The notes: generated by a model from the letters alone, not told the origin. DNA of 64,000 bases from Paramacrobiotus metropolitanus (GCF_019649055.1 NW_026570271.1:744001-808000); one strand, 5' to 3'. Counted from the first letter of the stretch, positions 44,220-57,915 are shown. A program made the numbers and translations.

Positions 44220-47200
44220 ATGCCGCAGACCTATGGAAATGGAATTATGTGTGGGGCTTTTGGGATTGCATTTGCCGGCTATTTTGCGATATGTAGTTTC
44301 GCGCTTATAACTCCTGCAGGTAATCCGCTATTGCTGGAAACGGGGGGGGGGTGTTTAGAAGGCCATTTAACTTCTGCTAATAGATAAATAAGTATATTTA
44401 GGATATACCGGTATCTTCTTCAGCTTATTAATACAAAATCTCACTCTCAAAATCAGAACATACGAATTTTGTTTGCTCGTTATTCAACAGTCCCAACATT
44501 TCAACCACTCGTGTTTAGTTTTACTGCATCTAAGAACATTACAACTTAATTGTTGTTTAAGAGTGGCAAAATGTCACCGAAGCTAACGAACCACAAAGGA
44601 ATGTTACCTTCGCCACCGCCGATAATTTTATCGCTGCTAATACGCAGCACGATGAACCGGCATCCGCTGATGTCAGAAACCTCCAGCAAGGCGCACTGAC
44701 TTCCGGGGATTCGGGCAACGGAACATTGCCCACCAATGCATCGTGCCCACCTATGGTATCCCGTGCCGAATGGAACGCCCGTGATCCGATCTATAATAAC
44801 CAAACCGAGGTCAAAATATTTTTACAATTCCCGTTGCGTTACATGGTGTACACACAAACTGTAACTGGCACCACGGTGCACGGAACGTGCACCGATCGAG
44901 AATCCTGCAAAAAGACCGTCAGGGCCATACAGGACGATCATATGGGCTTCACGCCGGCATCCACTACGAAATTTGCCGATATCGGCTATCAGTAAGTGCC
45001 AGCCCGCATTATTAATCTGTTACGGATCACCCGTTACCTTTTCGAGTTGACTGATTGACCGGTTATTGCGACCGTGTTAAAATGGCCGAAAGAAACTTCT
45101 AGTTAAGTTAGTGTGCAGATATCTGTACATAGTTAGTCCCGCCAAAAATTCAATAACCGCATGCGATATATAGTTATACGAGTACCAGAAAATAACTCAA
45201 TCAAAGAACCGTAGGTTTGAATATTGTGACATTGTAGCTTTCTAATTGCAATGGACGGATCGGTTTTTGAAGGCAGGGGATGGCTGGTTAAAGGCTCTTA
45301 TTACAAACCGTTAAACACGCAAGGATTTGGGGTCGCCTTTATTGGGACATTTCCTGAGGCTGGTACGCGCGCTTGCTCACAGAAATAAGTGTTTTTCTGA
45401 TATTGTACTTTACTGCTCCATCTGTGATAAAAGGGAAATACTCTGTAGGTATGTTTGTCTGTTTGTTCATTTTGTCTATACTTTGCTTATACGCGTGTGT
45501 AACATCCTCGTGCAAATGTGACCGAAGTGACGAATTTTTTTGTAAAATGCAGTTATTCAAAAGAAGAGACATTTTTTTTCAAAAACGTAACCAACAATCA
45601 AATTATGGCAGTATTTATTTACAGGAACAAGTGTCGCACCTCTGACTTATGAAGCTGTTCTCTCAGCACACCGGCTGCTACGGTGTGCCCTTTCCGAAGA
45701 TTACCTCGTCTCGGTAAACTACTCGGTGATGGCATTGCATTTAAGCCCGATAGTCAGTCAATACATTGACAATCCCGACACGTTCCCGCGCGATTCTCCG
45801 TAAGACTAATTTTGTCATACGTAGTTATACTGATTGCGTTAAGCAAAGCGAGGTCTGGCAAATTTAAGCTAATTTGCTCCCTTAATGATTGCACCGTTAA
45901 CGTTTTCAGCTGCATAGCGCACACACCATTATTCAGCGGTACTGAAAATGCGCGATGGAGAAGCTGTAGTTAGTTAATAACCATCAATTAGTACGCAATC
46001 CCTGTATGTCGATTCGCATTGCAGGTTACTAACACCAGCCATGATTGTTGTGGTATCCATTGGCTGTACTGTCGCTTTAGTTTTTATTATCGTTTTCGGC
46101 ATCTCGAGTTGGAGAAAGTCGCGGGCATCGATTGAACAGGTACGGGTAGGAAGAATTTAATGACCTTTAGAATTTGCAAAAGGGGTGACCTTAAAAAGGC
46201 ACCGATTAATTCCGGAATTCAGACCCTAAAATTTAAGCCGATACCTCCGTGCGTTTAAACATTAAAAACTTCGCTTCACCCACAATTCCTCCACTGGAAG
46301 TTGATGTTCTAAGCGCAAAAGGTTTTCACGCCAGTGTATAGTTGGCTCCAGAGTGCCATTCAAGAACTTGTTCGGGAGTGCGCGAAAGCGAAAGTTTTGG
46401 TGTATGTACGCCAATTTTATACCACGTACCGGTTCATTTCCTTTAAGTCACGCTCCGGTCTACCAATGCACGCGAACGTGCAGTTTTCTAGTATAAGAAG
46501 TATTTTAGCAGCTGTCCACAGTTGACTGAATAACCCTCTGAATAACTACGGCATTTCTTCCTTTTCCATTTTGTGGTGGCAATAAAAATTTGAACAAGAT
46601 CAGATGATACTAAAGCTTTTGGTAGCCGTTAACCATGCGTTATCATCCTCCACGAGAATTTGCATAAAAAAGCACATCAGCATGTTGAGTGTTTATTCAA
46701 CGAGAACGGGGCTGTATCGAAGTCACTTTTTTGCGTCCCTTTTCTAGATTTAAAAAAGAACAAAATAATTCTCAGATTTTTAGAATTCATTTTACAACTT
46801 TACATACTTCGCAAAAACTTAACTGCACAGACAAGAACCGTTGCAACTTGCAACGTGCGAGGTATTGCACATACAACGGATTTGAAAAAAACTGGTAAAG
46901 CATATGCATGCTTGTATGGATTCAACTGTACGTTACAGTTAAGCCATTTTAATGTTGTTAAATATGTAATATATAACACAATTATAATAACATAATATTG
47001 AACAATATAACAATTAAATACGAGGGCTACTCGGAAAGTAATGATAATCAGTATCAGTTAGTAATCATAAAATTATGCACTAATTTTTTAAAAACTGTAG
47101 CATTCATAACTAGATCATAGGGCAATGGCCGTGGCCATACCGCCTAAGGTTGGCGGTTTGCAAGACTCTGAACATGGCTGGGTAGCGCTGATTTTTCACT

Positions 47201-49559
47201 GATCACTGAAAACGTTGCCTTAATTACTGGCCAGTTTTCATGATATTATTTTGAAAAATTGATTTGCAGAGAGAAGTGTAGAATTTTTCATGCTGCATTG
47301 CCTGTTCTGTTGCCTTAATAAGGACCATTCTTTGCTGATGTTGCCAGCTGGTTCCAGCGAACTCGCACCGAAATCCGTTTTGACAACGGTGCTCAAATTT
47401 TGGAATGTTTTTTGCGTTTTCACTTTCGAAAAGTCCTCATAGTCGAAACCCTGATCGGGAAGTATTCATTTCCGACCCCGAAGCAATAGCAGAGGGTCTA
47501 AGCATTATGGAAGGAAAGGTGTCGAGGGTGTGCTGCAGCTTCTTACTGATAAAGCAGAAGAAAATGGTTTTTGACACGGTATCACCCGTGTGGTGCAATA
47601 TCGCGAAAATCCACAGATAAGCACTCCGTCATTGCTTTATTTTTTTTCTCGGCCTGGAGTAAAAGTATCGTTCCACATTATTTTTCTTAGGTTACCTTAG
47701 TCCTTTATCTGTTCGAAATATTTCCTGGCTTGAAAAAATTGTTGCGTGGCAAAAAGTTTGAAAATGATGAAGAACTGGAAGAAAATATCAGTACACCGAT
47801 CTCTAAGATACCGCCTAATTTCTTTTCGAAAGCGTTTGATGAGTGGCTGTTTAGCTGTTTACGTTGTATAGAGATTAAGGGACATTGTTTTGAGAAAATA
47901 CGAGGAAAGCGCTGATGCAATAAAAAATCGTGCGATAGTTATCATTACTTTCCGAGTGACCCTCGTAACAAAATTGGATGGTTAAGCTGTATTATGGTTT
48001 CTGGTTTATAAAGCCTACACGTAAAGTTCACCTGCGATAAAACACAGTGATAGCTTTTTTTGTTTTTAGGAACCGCTGATGCCAGAAGCCCAGCTTTATA
48101 CGAACTACCAGTCGGCAAATCAAGGAGCGTTTCTTCCGCAAGTGCGTGACTTAAGTCCCGGAAAAAATATGCTGACATTGCACCGCTTAAATATGGTTTT
48201 GAATTATTTCCGTTCATAAGCATTGTCCATTACGTATTTAGCAAAAGGCACAAACTACATACATTTGTGGTTGAAACTTCGAAGCTGGTTCGAACGCGGA
48301 GCTTTTCCCTTTTTGAAATTACAGCAGGGATCGCATTTTTGTACTGCACACACTTTGGGTTGCAGAATTTAGAAAGGCCAAATGAGATAATCAGCAGAAC
48401 GTCTGTTTTTACAGGCTGACGCTTATAAAATATTGGGCAGCGACTGTCGATACCAGTATTTACCGAACGAGGTTATAGGAAGCGGATCGGCAGGGACGGT
48501 GTACAAGGCACGGATCACAGATCGTGGGACATATACCGGCGACGGGGAATTGGCAGTCAAAGTTATACACATGAAAAACACGGATGAACGGGAAACAGAA
48601 GCCGAACAACTTAGAAAATTCAGTGACAAATGGAAGAAATTGATTAGCCTGAACTGTACGCATCTGGTGGCATGCCATAAAATTTCCATTTATCAAACGG
48701 AAACCGGATTTTCTGTGGAGATCCTGATGGATTATTGCAATGGTAAATGTGTCAGGTGCATAAATTACTTAAAACAAAGTCTTTTCGCAATTTTGTTGTA
48801 TAATAACAATTAACAGGTCGTGATTTGGAGCAGCTGCTATCCAGAATCAAAACCGATCGTGCGCTGTTGGATCGAGGAACCGCCTTGTGTTACGCACTGC
48901 AGATTGTCAATGGGGTGGAATTCTTACATGAACGACAGCTGATGCACGGCGACTTAAAACCTGGCAATGTTTTTGTCAAGTACAGTAAGCTTCGGCATTT
49001 TACTCTAGTCCTTGGCGATTTGGATTGCCTTGTGCACATGCCGCATAATACTATTACCGCCACCCAAGGGACCAATATTTTGGGTACCGCAAAATACATG
49101 TCACCTGAGCGCGTGCGCCGAAACTGTCATGGAGAGCTTCAGGTTCCTAGCAAGAAAGCTGACATATGGAGTGTCGGATGTATTATGCTGGATTTATTTG
49201 ATTACTCCTCTGGAATTTATACGCGAAAATTTCAAAAAGCCGGCTCTCCGCCTGAAGAGCCCGATACAATTCTTGTAGAGAATATGGAAGCCCAAGTCCT
49301 CATTATGAGAATCATGAACGGTTATGTTCCGTTCGTTAGCGACAGGTTGGACCCGCGGTTATCTAACATCATCAGCCAGTGTTTAATTGTGGACAGCACC
49401 AAGAGGCCTTCCGCGGGGGAAATACACTGCAACCTCGTTTCGTTGTTGGTCCACATAGCAACACATCAAGATAGAACTTTTATCAGCCAGATGGAGGTTA
49501 CACGGCAGTGCGTTTGCGGAAGCCACTTGGCAGAAAATAGCTTTAATATTAACTCTTAA
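44220..49559 (+). CDS. RK3: PGRP-ectodomain transmembrane receptor kinase
   Basis: Eight exons: 44220-44319, 44562-44991, 45238-45362, 45625-45799, 46025-46139, 48070-48141, 48415-48742, 48817-49559. Phases are the same as in RK1 and the frame is open throughout, 695 residues. Signal peptide MPQTYGNGIMCGAFGIAFA; a glycosylation-rich spacer longer than in RK1; PGRP with CPPMVSRAEWNARDP, FLIAMDGSVFEGRGW, LTYEAVLSAHRLLRC; membrane helix MIVVVSIGCTVALVFIIVFG; kinase with GSGSAGTVYKA, AVKV, HGDLKPGN, GDLD and MSPERV; tail CVCGSHL. The TVTG that replaces the amidase HHT lacks both His. Intron 5 (46140-48069) is long and holds a mariner relic. Confidence 0.9.
47021..47965. mobile_element. mariner-family relic in RK3 intron 5
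   Basis: Inverted ends cgagggctactcggaaagta and tactttccgagtgaccctcg (reverse complement-like), each next to TA, the mariner target. Near the right end the plus frame LLRGKKFENDEELEEN through FDEWLFSCLRCIEIKG resembles the C-terminus of mariner transposases (the conserved WxxCIxxxG stretch). The catalytic part is not recognisable and the element is about 350 bases shorter than a full mariner, so it is dead. Confidence 0.75.
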
Positions 49560-50089
49560 TTCGATGGTCGTTTGGGACGTTGCAAATCTTTAATAAGTAG
49601 GCAAGCTTTGAAAGGGAATTCCGAACAATAGTTGCTGGGCGAGTGTAGACAACTTTTAAACAATAAAAAACTGGTACTCGCAAATAATGACGTTGATTCG
49701 GTTTCCGTCTATTGTTTTTGCCGAAAATTGTGGATTTCGCGGAATACCAGGCATTTGCCTGAATTTCATGCTCTACCGCCAACGAAACTTACCGTGCGCT
49801 TTAAAACAGTCTCTGCGAATAAAATGTCTTATAATTCGAAATCTCGAATTTATGACATGATTGTGATAATGTCGAATCTCAATTTGTGGCGCAAAGTATC
49901 CAGAACTGAAAACAGGAGTGGCCATCATTTGTTAATTAGTAGTTTCACATTACTCGCTATTATTCCGCTGAGATTACATAGATACGAGTAGAAAGAAGGA
50001 TGGCTTGTGAACAAGTTTCTGCTGTTGATGACAGGTCGGCAGCTTTTTCGCTGCAGTTTCGGCTGTACTATTTGCACTATTCAGAATTC

Positions 50090-50420
50090 CCGTGAACTTT
50101 CGATGCACCCATGTCGGCTCGTTAACGTAGTAATCAATTTGTGAATATTAATTAATCCACTCGGTAGCCGGTGCGCAAAGGAAACGGATCTGCACTACAG
50201 TCGACAGTGGATAATAAAGATCCTCTTTGACAAAATCAGGGCTGTTAAAAATTTCTTCAGTGTAATGTCCCTCGAACGAATACCTTCGCTCACTTCAGCT
50301 TGAATTTGCAGGTTTTTGTTTGCTCGCCATCACGCGCGATATCAAGCAAATTCGCAGCTGCAATGGAGATGGCGAAGGAAGCTGGGAAACGGTGGATCGA
50401 AGCTGTAATATCTCTGACAA
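50090..50420 (-). pseudogene. Astacin-LRR family, C-terminal fragment
   Basis: The minus strand shows the decayed cap region of the family (equivalents of CEFAWYRAWWR, the glycine-rich loop and the INYYTQTE ending are visible through several frame changes) just downstream of copy D. It is a partial duplicate with no 5' part. Confidence 0.6.
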
Positions 50421-50738
50421 AAAATCAAGGCAGTGGAATGCGAATTCCATCCTAATATAGTAATAGGTAACTTATGCATATACCGTAACTTATGCATTCA
50501 AAATAGGCAAATGAATATAATATAGGGATATTGCAGCATACGATGTGACGTATTTTTTCGCGGTAGTTCGTTTTTCTCTTCAGATGACATTGTAGCATAC
50601 AACAAATACAGAAAGAAATCAGATTCGAAAATTACGGTGAAAGCTCGTTTTAACCAGAACTTACAGATCAACCGTTATTTTTCTGATTTTGTTAGATTAG
50701 GACCGCTTCTCTCGTCGGTGGAAAATCGAGTACTTCAT

Positions 50739-52540
50739 TCAGCTCACCGGAAGTAAGAACGGTTGATACACCAGCATTTGCAGCTCATGGCGAATCGGAT
50801 AATCCGTAAAATAATGATCCAGCTTAGGTCGAACTGGATGTGTTGCTTTAGTGTACTTTGGACATATAGCAAGTTGGTTCATTAAGTGAGTATTGGTGTA
50901 GTAATTGATCCATTCCGCACCGAAAGGAAACGGTTTGGCGGTACAGTTAATCGGAAGATAAAGATCCTCTTTGCCATATCCAGCGCTTTGGAAATGTTCC
51001 TCAGAGTATCGCATATCGAACGAATACAGTTCGCCAACTTGTGCGCAGAGTCGCAGGTTTTTATTGGATCGCCACCACGTGCGGTACCAAGCAAACTCGC
51101 AACTGCAATGGAGATTGCGGAGGAAGTTGCGGAAAGGCGGATCAAAATTGGAGTAGTTTTGCTCCTCCCGCAGCAACCGACCTGCATTGATTTTATTGTG
51201 GTATTGTAAAATATAACAACCCGCAGCCGCTTCGTGGTAGTAAAATCCTGCTTCTCAATAATCAAGCTGCGACAGTCGTGCAGCTGGAAATCCAGAAGAT
51301 TAGTAAAATTCAAGGCGTTCAACCTCGAAGTCGCGCGCTCGGTGGTACAGTTGCGTAGTTGTAGTCTCACGACTTGGGTTTGTATGGGCGCAAATTGGTA
51401 CTTTGCGATAAGTTCTTCTTCGACGTCCATGGAAAGCGGTCGCAACGGTTCTCCAGCCATAGCCTCCGCCATCCACTGCAGCACGGTAACAATTGCTATG
51501 GACTGGCAGCCAACCCGGAAATCGGTTTGTTCGGTGCAGTTATGGATTGTAGCGACGTCAGATTTGCAGTAGCGATTAAACTGTGCCCCACACTCGTCAT
51601 CCGTCACTAGTTCGAGGGAGAACATCGGGAAATCGTTATCGTCCGAGTACGGTTGTTTACTGCCGCGGGGGACATTCAGTGGACACTTGTAGGCAATCAG
51701 AATTTTAGCCAAGTCTGTCGCACTTGGGTTTCCATTCGTCCCAGGCGCATTGTCACAGCGTTTTTGGATATCATCACAGGACTGCGATCTAGTGATCCCC
51801 CAAACACAAAATGATGTTGGATGGAAGAGTAGTCGTACTTTGTTCCGAATGTGTACATTGCCGGATTGATTGAATAGAATTCTCTGTAGATTTGGCTGTC
51901 GACGCTGGCATTACGCACTTCAACATACTGGTCCCGGTCGGGACGTTTTTGTTCGTAATCAAAGCCCAATGCATGCATAACCACGGCCTGAATGATTCCT
52001 GGCTTTAAGCATTCTGATGGGTCACCCAGGTAAATCCGTTGATAGTTACCAGTTTGCCCAAGGTCTGAATGGCAACTAAACGAAAAAACCCCGTGTTCAG
52101 GTTACTATTACTGTATAAATGTACTGTAGTTACTTCTGCCGGTATAAACTATACAGACAGAATTTTTTAAACAGTGAACACACTTGGCTGAATAGCCCTC
52201 TGAACTGTATGTCGAGCGAGTAATTCTTTCAAGCTTTTAAAACAGAAAACACTTAAGTAAGACAGAAAACGATCTAATAGTAAGTCTACAGATGCTTAAA
52301 TGTATGTATTTATGACTTTATTAAACGTATGTATTTGTGACTTTTCTGACTTGCTCCAAGATTACAGACGGACTGTAGCGGTAGCTGCTTAGCGAAAAGT
52401 AAAGAGAGTAAAGTTCGTCCGTTCTGGGTTTGAACAAAATGCAGCCTCTGGTGGTTTTTTCCATTGTGCGAAGACCTTTGAAAATCGCTTGCCGCTGTGA
52501 TGGACCTGTTCAGCAGTGCAAGTAAAGCAAATCACTAAAA
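50739..52540 (-). pseudogene. Astacin-LRR family copy D, three frameshifts
   Basis: Helix exon at about 52530-52385 (GLRTMEKTTRGCILFKPR), then a main exon from 52075: CHSDLGQTGNYQRIYLGD and QAVVMHALGFDYEQKRPDRD, with the astacin zinc His and Glu replaced by Ala and Val. The frame breaks near 51735 (one base lost before DLAKILIAY), near 51180 (about 60 bases lost between KSMQVG and LREEQNYSNFD) and near 50885 (within YYTNT). The LRR cap HCSCEFAWYRTWWR is visible. Non-functional. Confidence 0.8.
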
Positions 52541-53420
52541 CGCAAGGAAACACTACGACTTATAGCAATGCACGCACACGATTTAGAAAACCATACAAGG
52601 GGAATAGATAGCACAGTCCACTGAGACACTCCATGCTCTTTCTCCAGTCATCCGCCTGGAGATTCTTGTCATGGGTGCATAGTGCATACAGCGCCTATGC
52701 AACCGTGTGATAACACCCCAGTCGGATGACTGGATGATTGCCATTATAGTGCACGAAAATACTTTATGTACGCACACAGAATTACGCTGTTATATCAATA
52801 GATTCATATATCCTTACGTCCTTATTTTTTGGAAATTATCTCCTAAATCAAGATTAATTTTTTCAATAAGTTGATAATTTTATAAAATAGAGCATCGCAC
52901 AAACGTTCCTACCTTTATCTTCAAGAAAATGTTAAGTTTTGGAGAAGGTCTAAAATAATTTTTAGAGGCTGTAGTACTTAAAGGTTGTTAGTTTTGGAAA
53001 TTATCTCTTAAATCGACATTGATTTTTTCATCAAGTTGTTAATTTTATAAAACAGAACATCGCATAAACGTTCCTACCTTTATCTTTGAGAAAATCTCAA
53101 GTTTTGGAGAAGGTCTAAAAAAATTTTTAGAAGTTGTAGTAAAGGTACTTAAAGGTTGTTAGTACTTAAAGGTTGTTGGTACTTGAAGGTAGTAGTACTA
53201 AATGGAGCAGTGTAGTAGTACCTTACTTAAGTTGCAGTAATTAGATGTATCAACAGATTCATATATCCCTGCGTCCTTATTTTTTGGAAAATATCTCCTA
53301 ATTCGAGATTCCATTTGTTAGCTTTTGATAGTTTTATAAAATTCAGCATCTTCCAAAGCCTCCTACCTGCAGCTTGGAAAACAAATTTTGGTTTCCGGAA
53401 CGTTTTCAAAACCCTTTCAA
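52541..53420. repeat. Three tandem copies of a unit of about 190 bases
   Basis: The phrase gattcatatatcc.t.cgtccttattttttgga, followed by atctcctaaatc and a caacgttcctaccttta-type core, occurs around 52800 and 53250. A middle copy starting at ttttggaaattatctcttaaatc is near 52990. Copies end in aaaggttgttagtac units, which form a short microsatellite at 53140-53215. Noncoding. Confidence 0.65.
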
Positions 53421-56400
53421 ACTTTCAGCACTTAACGTTTAAAGTTCATAGAAATTTCTCGTGAATTTTGGAAACGTCTCGGATGAGCAAATACAAGTTT
53501 CGCAACCTAGCAACCTAAACTGCAGTTATTTAAAATTGTCAATTCCATCAAACTTATAATTTTGCGAAGTGTCTCGGGGCAACGGTTTTTGTTGGAATTG
53601 CAATACTTTATAGTGGTATTGTTGCCTGGAAATGGAATTACGCGAATAAAAACAAAATATCGCAGAATTTTAAAAAAATAAATGTTTTTTTTTACCCTTC
53701 CTGAAATATGAATGGCCCCTTGGGGGCCGGGGGTTTCTTCATAACCGCTTTACTAAATTTACAAAATTTTATCACAATTAGAATCGCGTCAGTTTTTTCA
53801 TGCAAATCGGATGCTTGCATGAGTGTAAATTGCTGCAAACGGGCATTTCGCCTAAGCTTGGGCGCAGCTGTGACCTTCGTGGCAAATTTTTTACTAATAG
53901 TAAAGCAAATCTGGGACTCAGAACACAGTCTGAGATATGACAAATTCCATTTTATTTAACAGCCATATGTTTTTCTCAAATGCTTTATCGTAAAGAGAAC
54001 GCCACGTTCCTGAGTTTGTCATGAAGCCTGATTATTTCGATATGGGGTCGAATGTTCTAGAAATGTTTGGACACGAAAAACTAGCTAAACACGTCCAGAT
54101 CCATTTTTGATGCCTTCACGACTTGTTAATTAATGGTGAAACAGGCTCGTATTCTTAAATTTAAGCTCATGTGGCTTTAGTTTTATACTTTGTTAGATTA
54201 AGGGCATCTTGTACGGCGGTTCAGTACTGTTGTAATTGCAATCAGTGCCAGTATTTAGTAACAACAGTGAAAAATATTGCAGAATCGCCTCAGTAAAGTG
54301 CAGTGAGTAACAGTATTTAGGAATATACTGTACTTATAATAAGTATATCTAGTACTGTAGCGGATGGTACACGAAATAGTTTCGGCTTCGCCTCCGCGTT
54401 TCTTGTGGTCTAGGGTCGCTTACAACATCACTAATTTCGCGCACAAATGCGTTAGGTGCTTGCCGGGCAGTGACAGTATCGCTCGGATAGCACACTGATT
54501 TTATTGCAAACAATGGTAGGTTCGCGTTAAACTTGGACCGTCAGAAGAATGAACCTAAAGGTCAGCCTTTTTGGAGCAGCGCTTTAATGTGATGTTAATG
54601 ACCAGTTCTTTAGCTACTATCGAATTTCTAGACCACCAACTAGGAAAAGGAAAAACTAGGAAAAGGAAAAACTAGGAAAACGAACTTTTGCGTGCACTGA
54701 AAGACCGGAGCGCGGCGTGAAGGGTGTGAAGGGTTTAATAACTACTATACAGTAGTTTATTATTAGTTTTTTAAAGTATATTTGGCGAGTTGATGAATTT
54801 TTATCAGCGCACCAGTGTATATACGTTTAACGGCCATTACGAGATACTATGTACGTTGATTCAAGAAAATGCTGTTTTTCGCTTATTCCGATAGAAGGCA
54901 ACCGACATGTGCCCAGAAGCAAGGTTGCGGAATAATGAGAGTAGTTCCTGAAAAACGTTAACACTAGACGAAGTTTTATTGCACCCCTTGCCGGAGCGAT
55001 AAAACTGCGCCTGTCACGCCCTTGCCTTAACAATTTATTTTGTTGAATTTAATTCGAGTTCGGCTGAGCCCGTGCCTTAGATTATGGCCGTCAAGAAATC
55101 AATTTTTTTAGATCTTCTTCCCGTACTTTTTTTCGCTTATCGTTGACCATGAGGATACAAGCTAGGGAAGCTGGGCAGAAACATTTACAGTAATTAATGG
55201 TTGCCATATTTCAGCGAGAACAAATGTTTTTTCCTACAGAGAACAAGATTTTGGCGAAAATGATAGCAAAGTCTAAGAGAAGGCTCAACTATCAAAACCT
55301 AATTGTTCAAATATCTCTCCGTGGTTGACAAGTTATAATGCAGCAGCGCTTCGGCTTCAGCGGCTAATGCGAAATGCATGATATGGCCATTCGTTGCTGG
55401 ATGCCTGACAGCTGATTTAGGCAACCTTTTAGCTTCGAGTTCTAATGGGCTAATTTTCGGTTTTCTTGAAATATTTTTTCCAGGAAAGAGGACGTGAGTT
55501 GTTTAAATTTTCATAAGCGTAAAAATCGGAAATTTTATAGTATATTCATTGGTTGCAAATTGCAGCATTTATGTAAAAAGCCATGCCCATGCTGAAGTCT
55601 AGCTAGGGGAACACAACGGTGAAGCTTGAGTTATTTTGGCTGCTTAAGGTTCTTAGTTTTCTTTTGTTGCCCAAATGTCAGACGGTTTAAGTGCCAAAGA
55701 GCATGATTTTGGGTAGAAATCAGAAATTTACATAAATTGTTAATAAAATCGATACGACTATTTTTTAGTGAAGTTAAATCAATCATTACGCTTCGTTTTC
55801 ATAAGTATAAGCTTAAAAATTTTGTGTTGAATCTTAGGTCGCTGACCTGATCCGCGCATTTTGCGCGAGAAGCACACATTTTTCCGGCTTTTGCTGCCCG
55901 AAAAGTGCGCGTCATAGCCTGTCCCTTTACAGTTTCCTGCTTGCGCTGGTCTCCTGGTTTCCTACTCTAGCTATCTGTATAACCACTCGTCGACGTCTGT
56001 TTCCTGTTGGGAATATGTCCATATACTGGCTTTCTGTCCCCAAGCCGGTGCAATAAAAAAACTTAGACAATTAAATAAGTTTTGACGAAGTATGAAGCTA
56101 CAGGATAAAAAAACGACGACGTAATAAGGAAGTTACAGTAAAGGAAGTGACTGCGTAATACGGAACTTATGTTCCACTTCCGGGACAGGCAGACATTTTT
56201 CTAGTTTTGCTGAATTAGAGGACCTTCGCTCCGATCCGGTCGAATATATTAAATACTGAATAATTAAATACTAAATAAATAAATATACTAAAATTAATAA
56301 TAAATACTAAATAATTAATTACTAAATCAATAATTGTACTAAATACACTAAATACTAAATATTTAAATGATAATTGTATTTAAGTTTAAATGCTGTACTG

Positions 56401-57915
56401 TACTTCTTACAGCAATTTTTTATATTATTTTCATCGGTGGGTGAAAACAGAATTTTTATTATTTGCATTCGCGCATGACATATTTAATGCTAATTGAGTA
56501 CAGTCTACAGCGGATTACCGTAGTACGAATACGGTAATTATTAATTTTCACTTGACAGAATGACAGGCAGTGTACAGTACTCCACCGTACTCGTGTAAGT
56601 CGTATTGAACACTTACTCTTTACTCGTACGTTTATACTTTTCTCCGTAAACGACTGTAAAAAGAAGTGCAAAGAAAGGTCAGCCGGCTTGGACGATGATA
56701 ACGGAAAACGTTTTAGTTTCTGGTAAAAAAGGAATCAGGTGTGTAAAAAAGGAATAAGTATTTTTAATTGCAAATTAATTATATTTTCTTTTATAAAATA
56801 TCCAATTCCATTAAACAAAATTCCATTAAAAACGAAAACAGTTGCCCCGAGCCTTGAGCATAATTTTGTTTTAAATTCTTGAAACCTTTAACATGTTTTT
56901 AAATCTGTTCGAATACCTCAAAATAACTACAAATTTTTCCAAAGTCGGTTCCAAAGCTTTAACATTTCCAGAATTTCTAAATATTTTAAACTATTTCGAC
57001 TCGGCCCCGCTGCGCGGGGCCGTTACCTCTGATTTTTTTAGCCTCCTGAGTTTCGAAATTTTAAAAATATCTAGAAACCTGAGTATCTCAATATCTCACG
57101 GTCTAAATTGTCTAATTTATATGTAATTTCTAAATATCTAAAAGCCGGGCGGCGGCCCGTATACCGTATTCACTCACGTAGCGGCTCTGTGATACTGGTG
57201 GTAGTTTGGGCATCACTAACCTACGTTGCTCTGAAATTCTGGTGGTAGCTTGAGTATTCACTAACCTCAAAATCTATTAAATATCTATTTATTTTATTTT
57301 ATTAAATACTGAATAGCTTGACTGAATGGCTGAAAATCTTACAATTAGTAGCTAAAGATGCAGCCTGCGAGGTCACCTTGGGCAACCGCTAATTGTTTCC
57401 CACAAGTTTCCATTAATTGTGCGCTGAAATATCGGCTGAAAAATTTTTTATGGGCATCGTGTAAATGATCCCACTCCATCCATTTTATCACCGTTTAAAT
57501 ATTATCTGTCGTACCAAAAAATTCAAGTTTTCAATTCGTTAGATCGGCAATAAAAATTTACATTAAAAAAACGTGAACACGAACCGTGAAAAAGGCAAAC
57601 AAAAAGAAAAATTACGGAGGCTTTCACCGATTTTATAAAACTGGTCCAATTTAACCGGAAAGGTTGATAACTGTCCGCATTTCTACATGTTTAAAATATT
57701 TTCGTAGCTGGCCTCGCTGGGGTTTTATATTTGAGAAATATTCCTCAAAATCTTTTTTATTGCTGTACGAAGTATATTTTGTGTTTCTATCACTCTTCCA
57801 TACCTCGAACACAACTGGTCGCGCGCTAGCGCGACCGATACTTGTACATAATTACGAGTATTTATAATTATCTTGTTTCTGTAGAAATGCTGCAGTACAG
57901 TAACGTGCATTTATG
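53421..57915. other. Gene-poor AT-rich stretch
   Basis: No coding exon of either local family and no recognisable domain in any frame. Contents: GC-rich hairpins (listed separately), a 17-base tandem repeat aactaggaaaaggaaaaact (three copies near 54640-54680), and a run of aaatactaaataat units (56250-56365). Probably repeat-derived. Confidence 0.5.
57002..57022. repeat. GC-rich hairpin
   Basis: CGGCCCCGC and GCGGGGCCG form a perfect nine-pair stem around a three-base loop in AT-rich DNA. Similar tight hairpins lie at 57817-57836 (ggtcgcgc / gcgcgacc), about 57145 (cgggc / gcccg), about 55856 (cgcgca / tgcgcg) and about 53714 (ggcccc / ggggcc). They are not linked to genes. Confidence 0.7.

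Noticed and set aside
47405-47920. Two open frames in RK3 intron 5 as host genes
   Set aside because: They lie between mariner-type inverted ends and the second resembles a transposase C-terminus.
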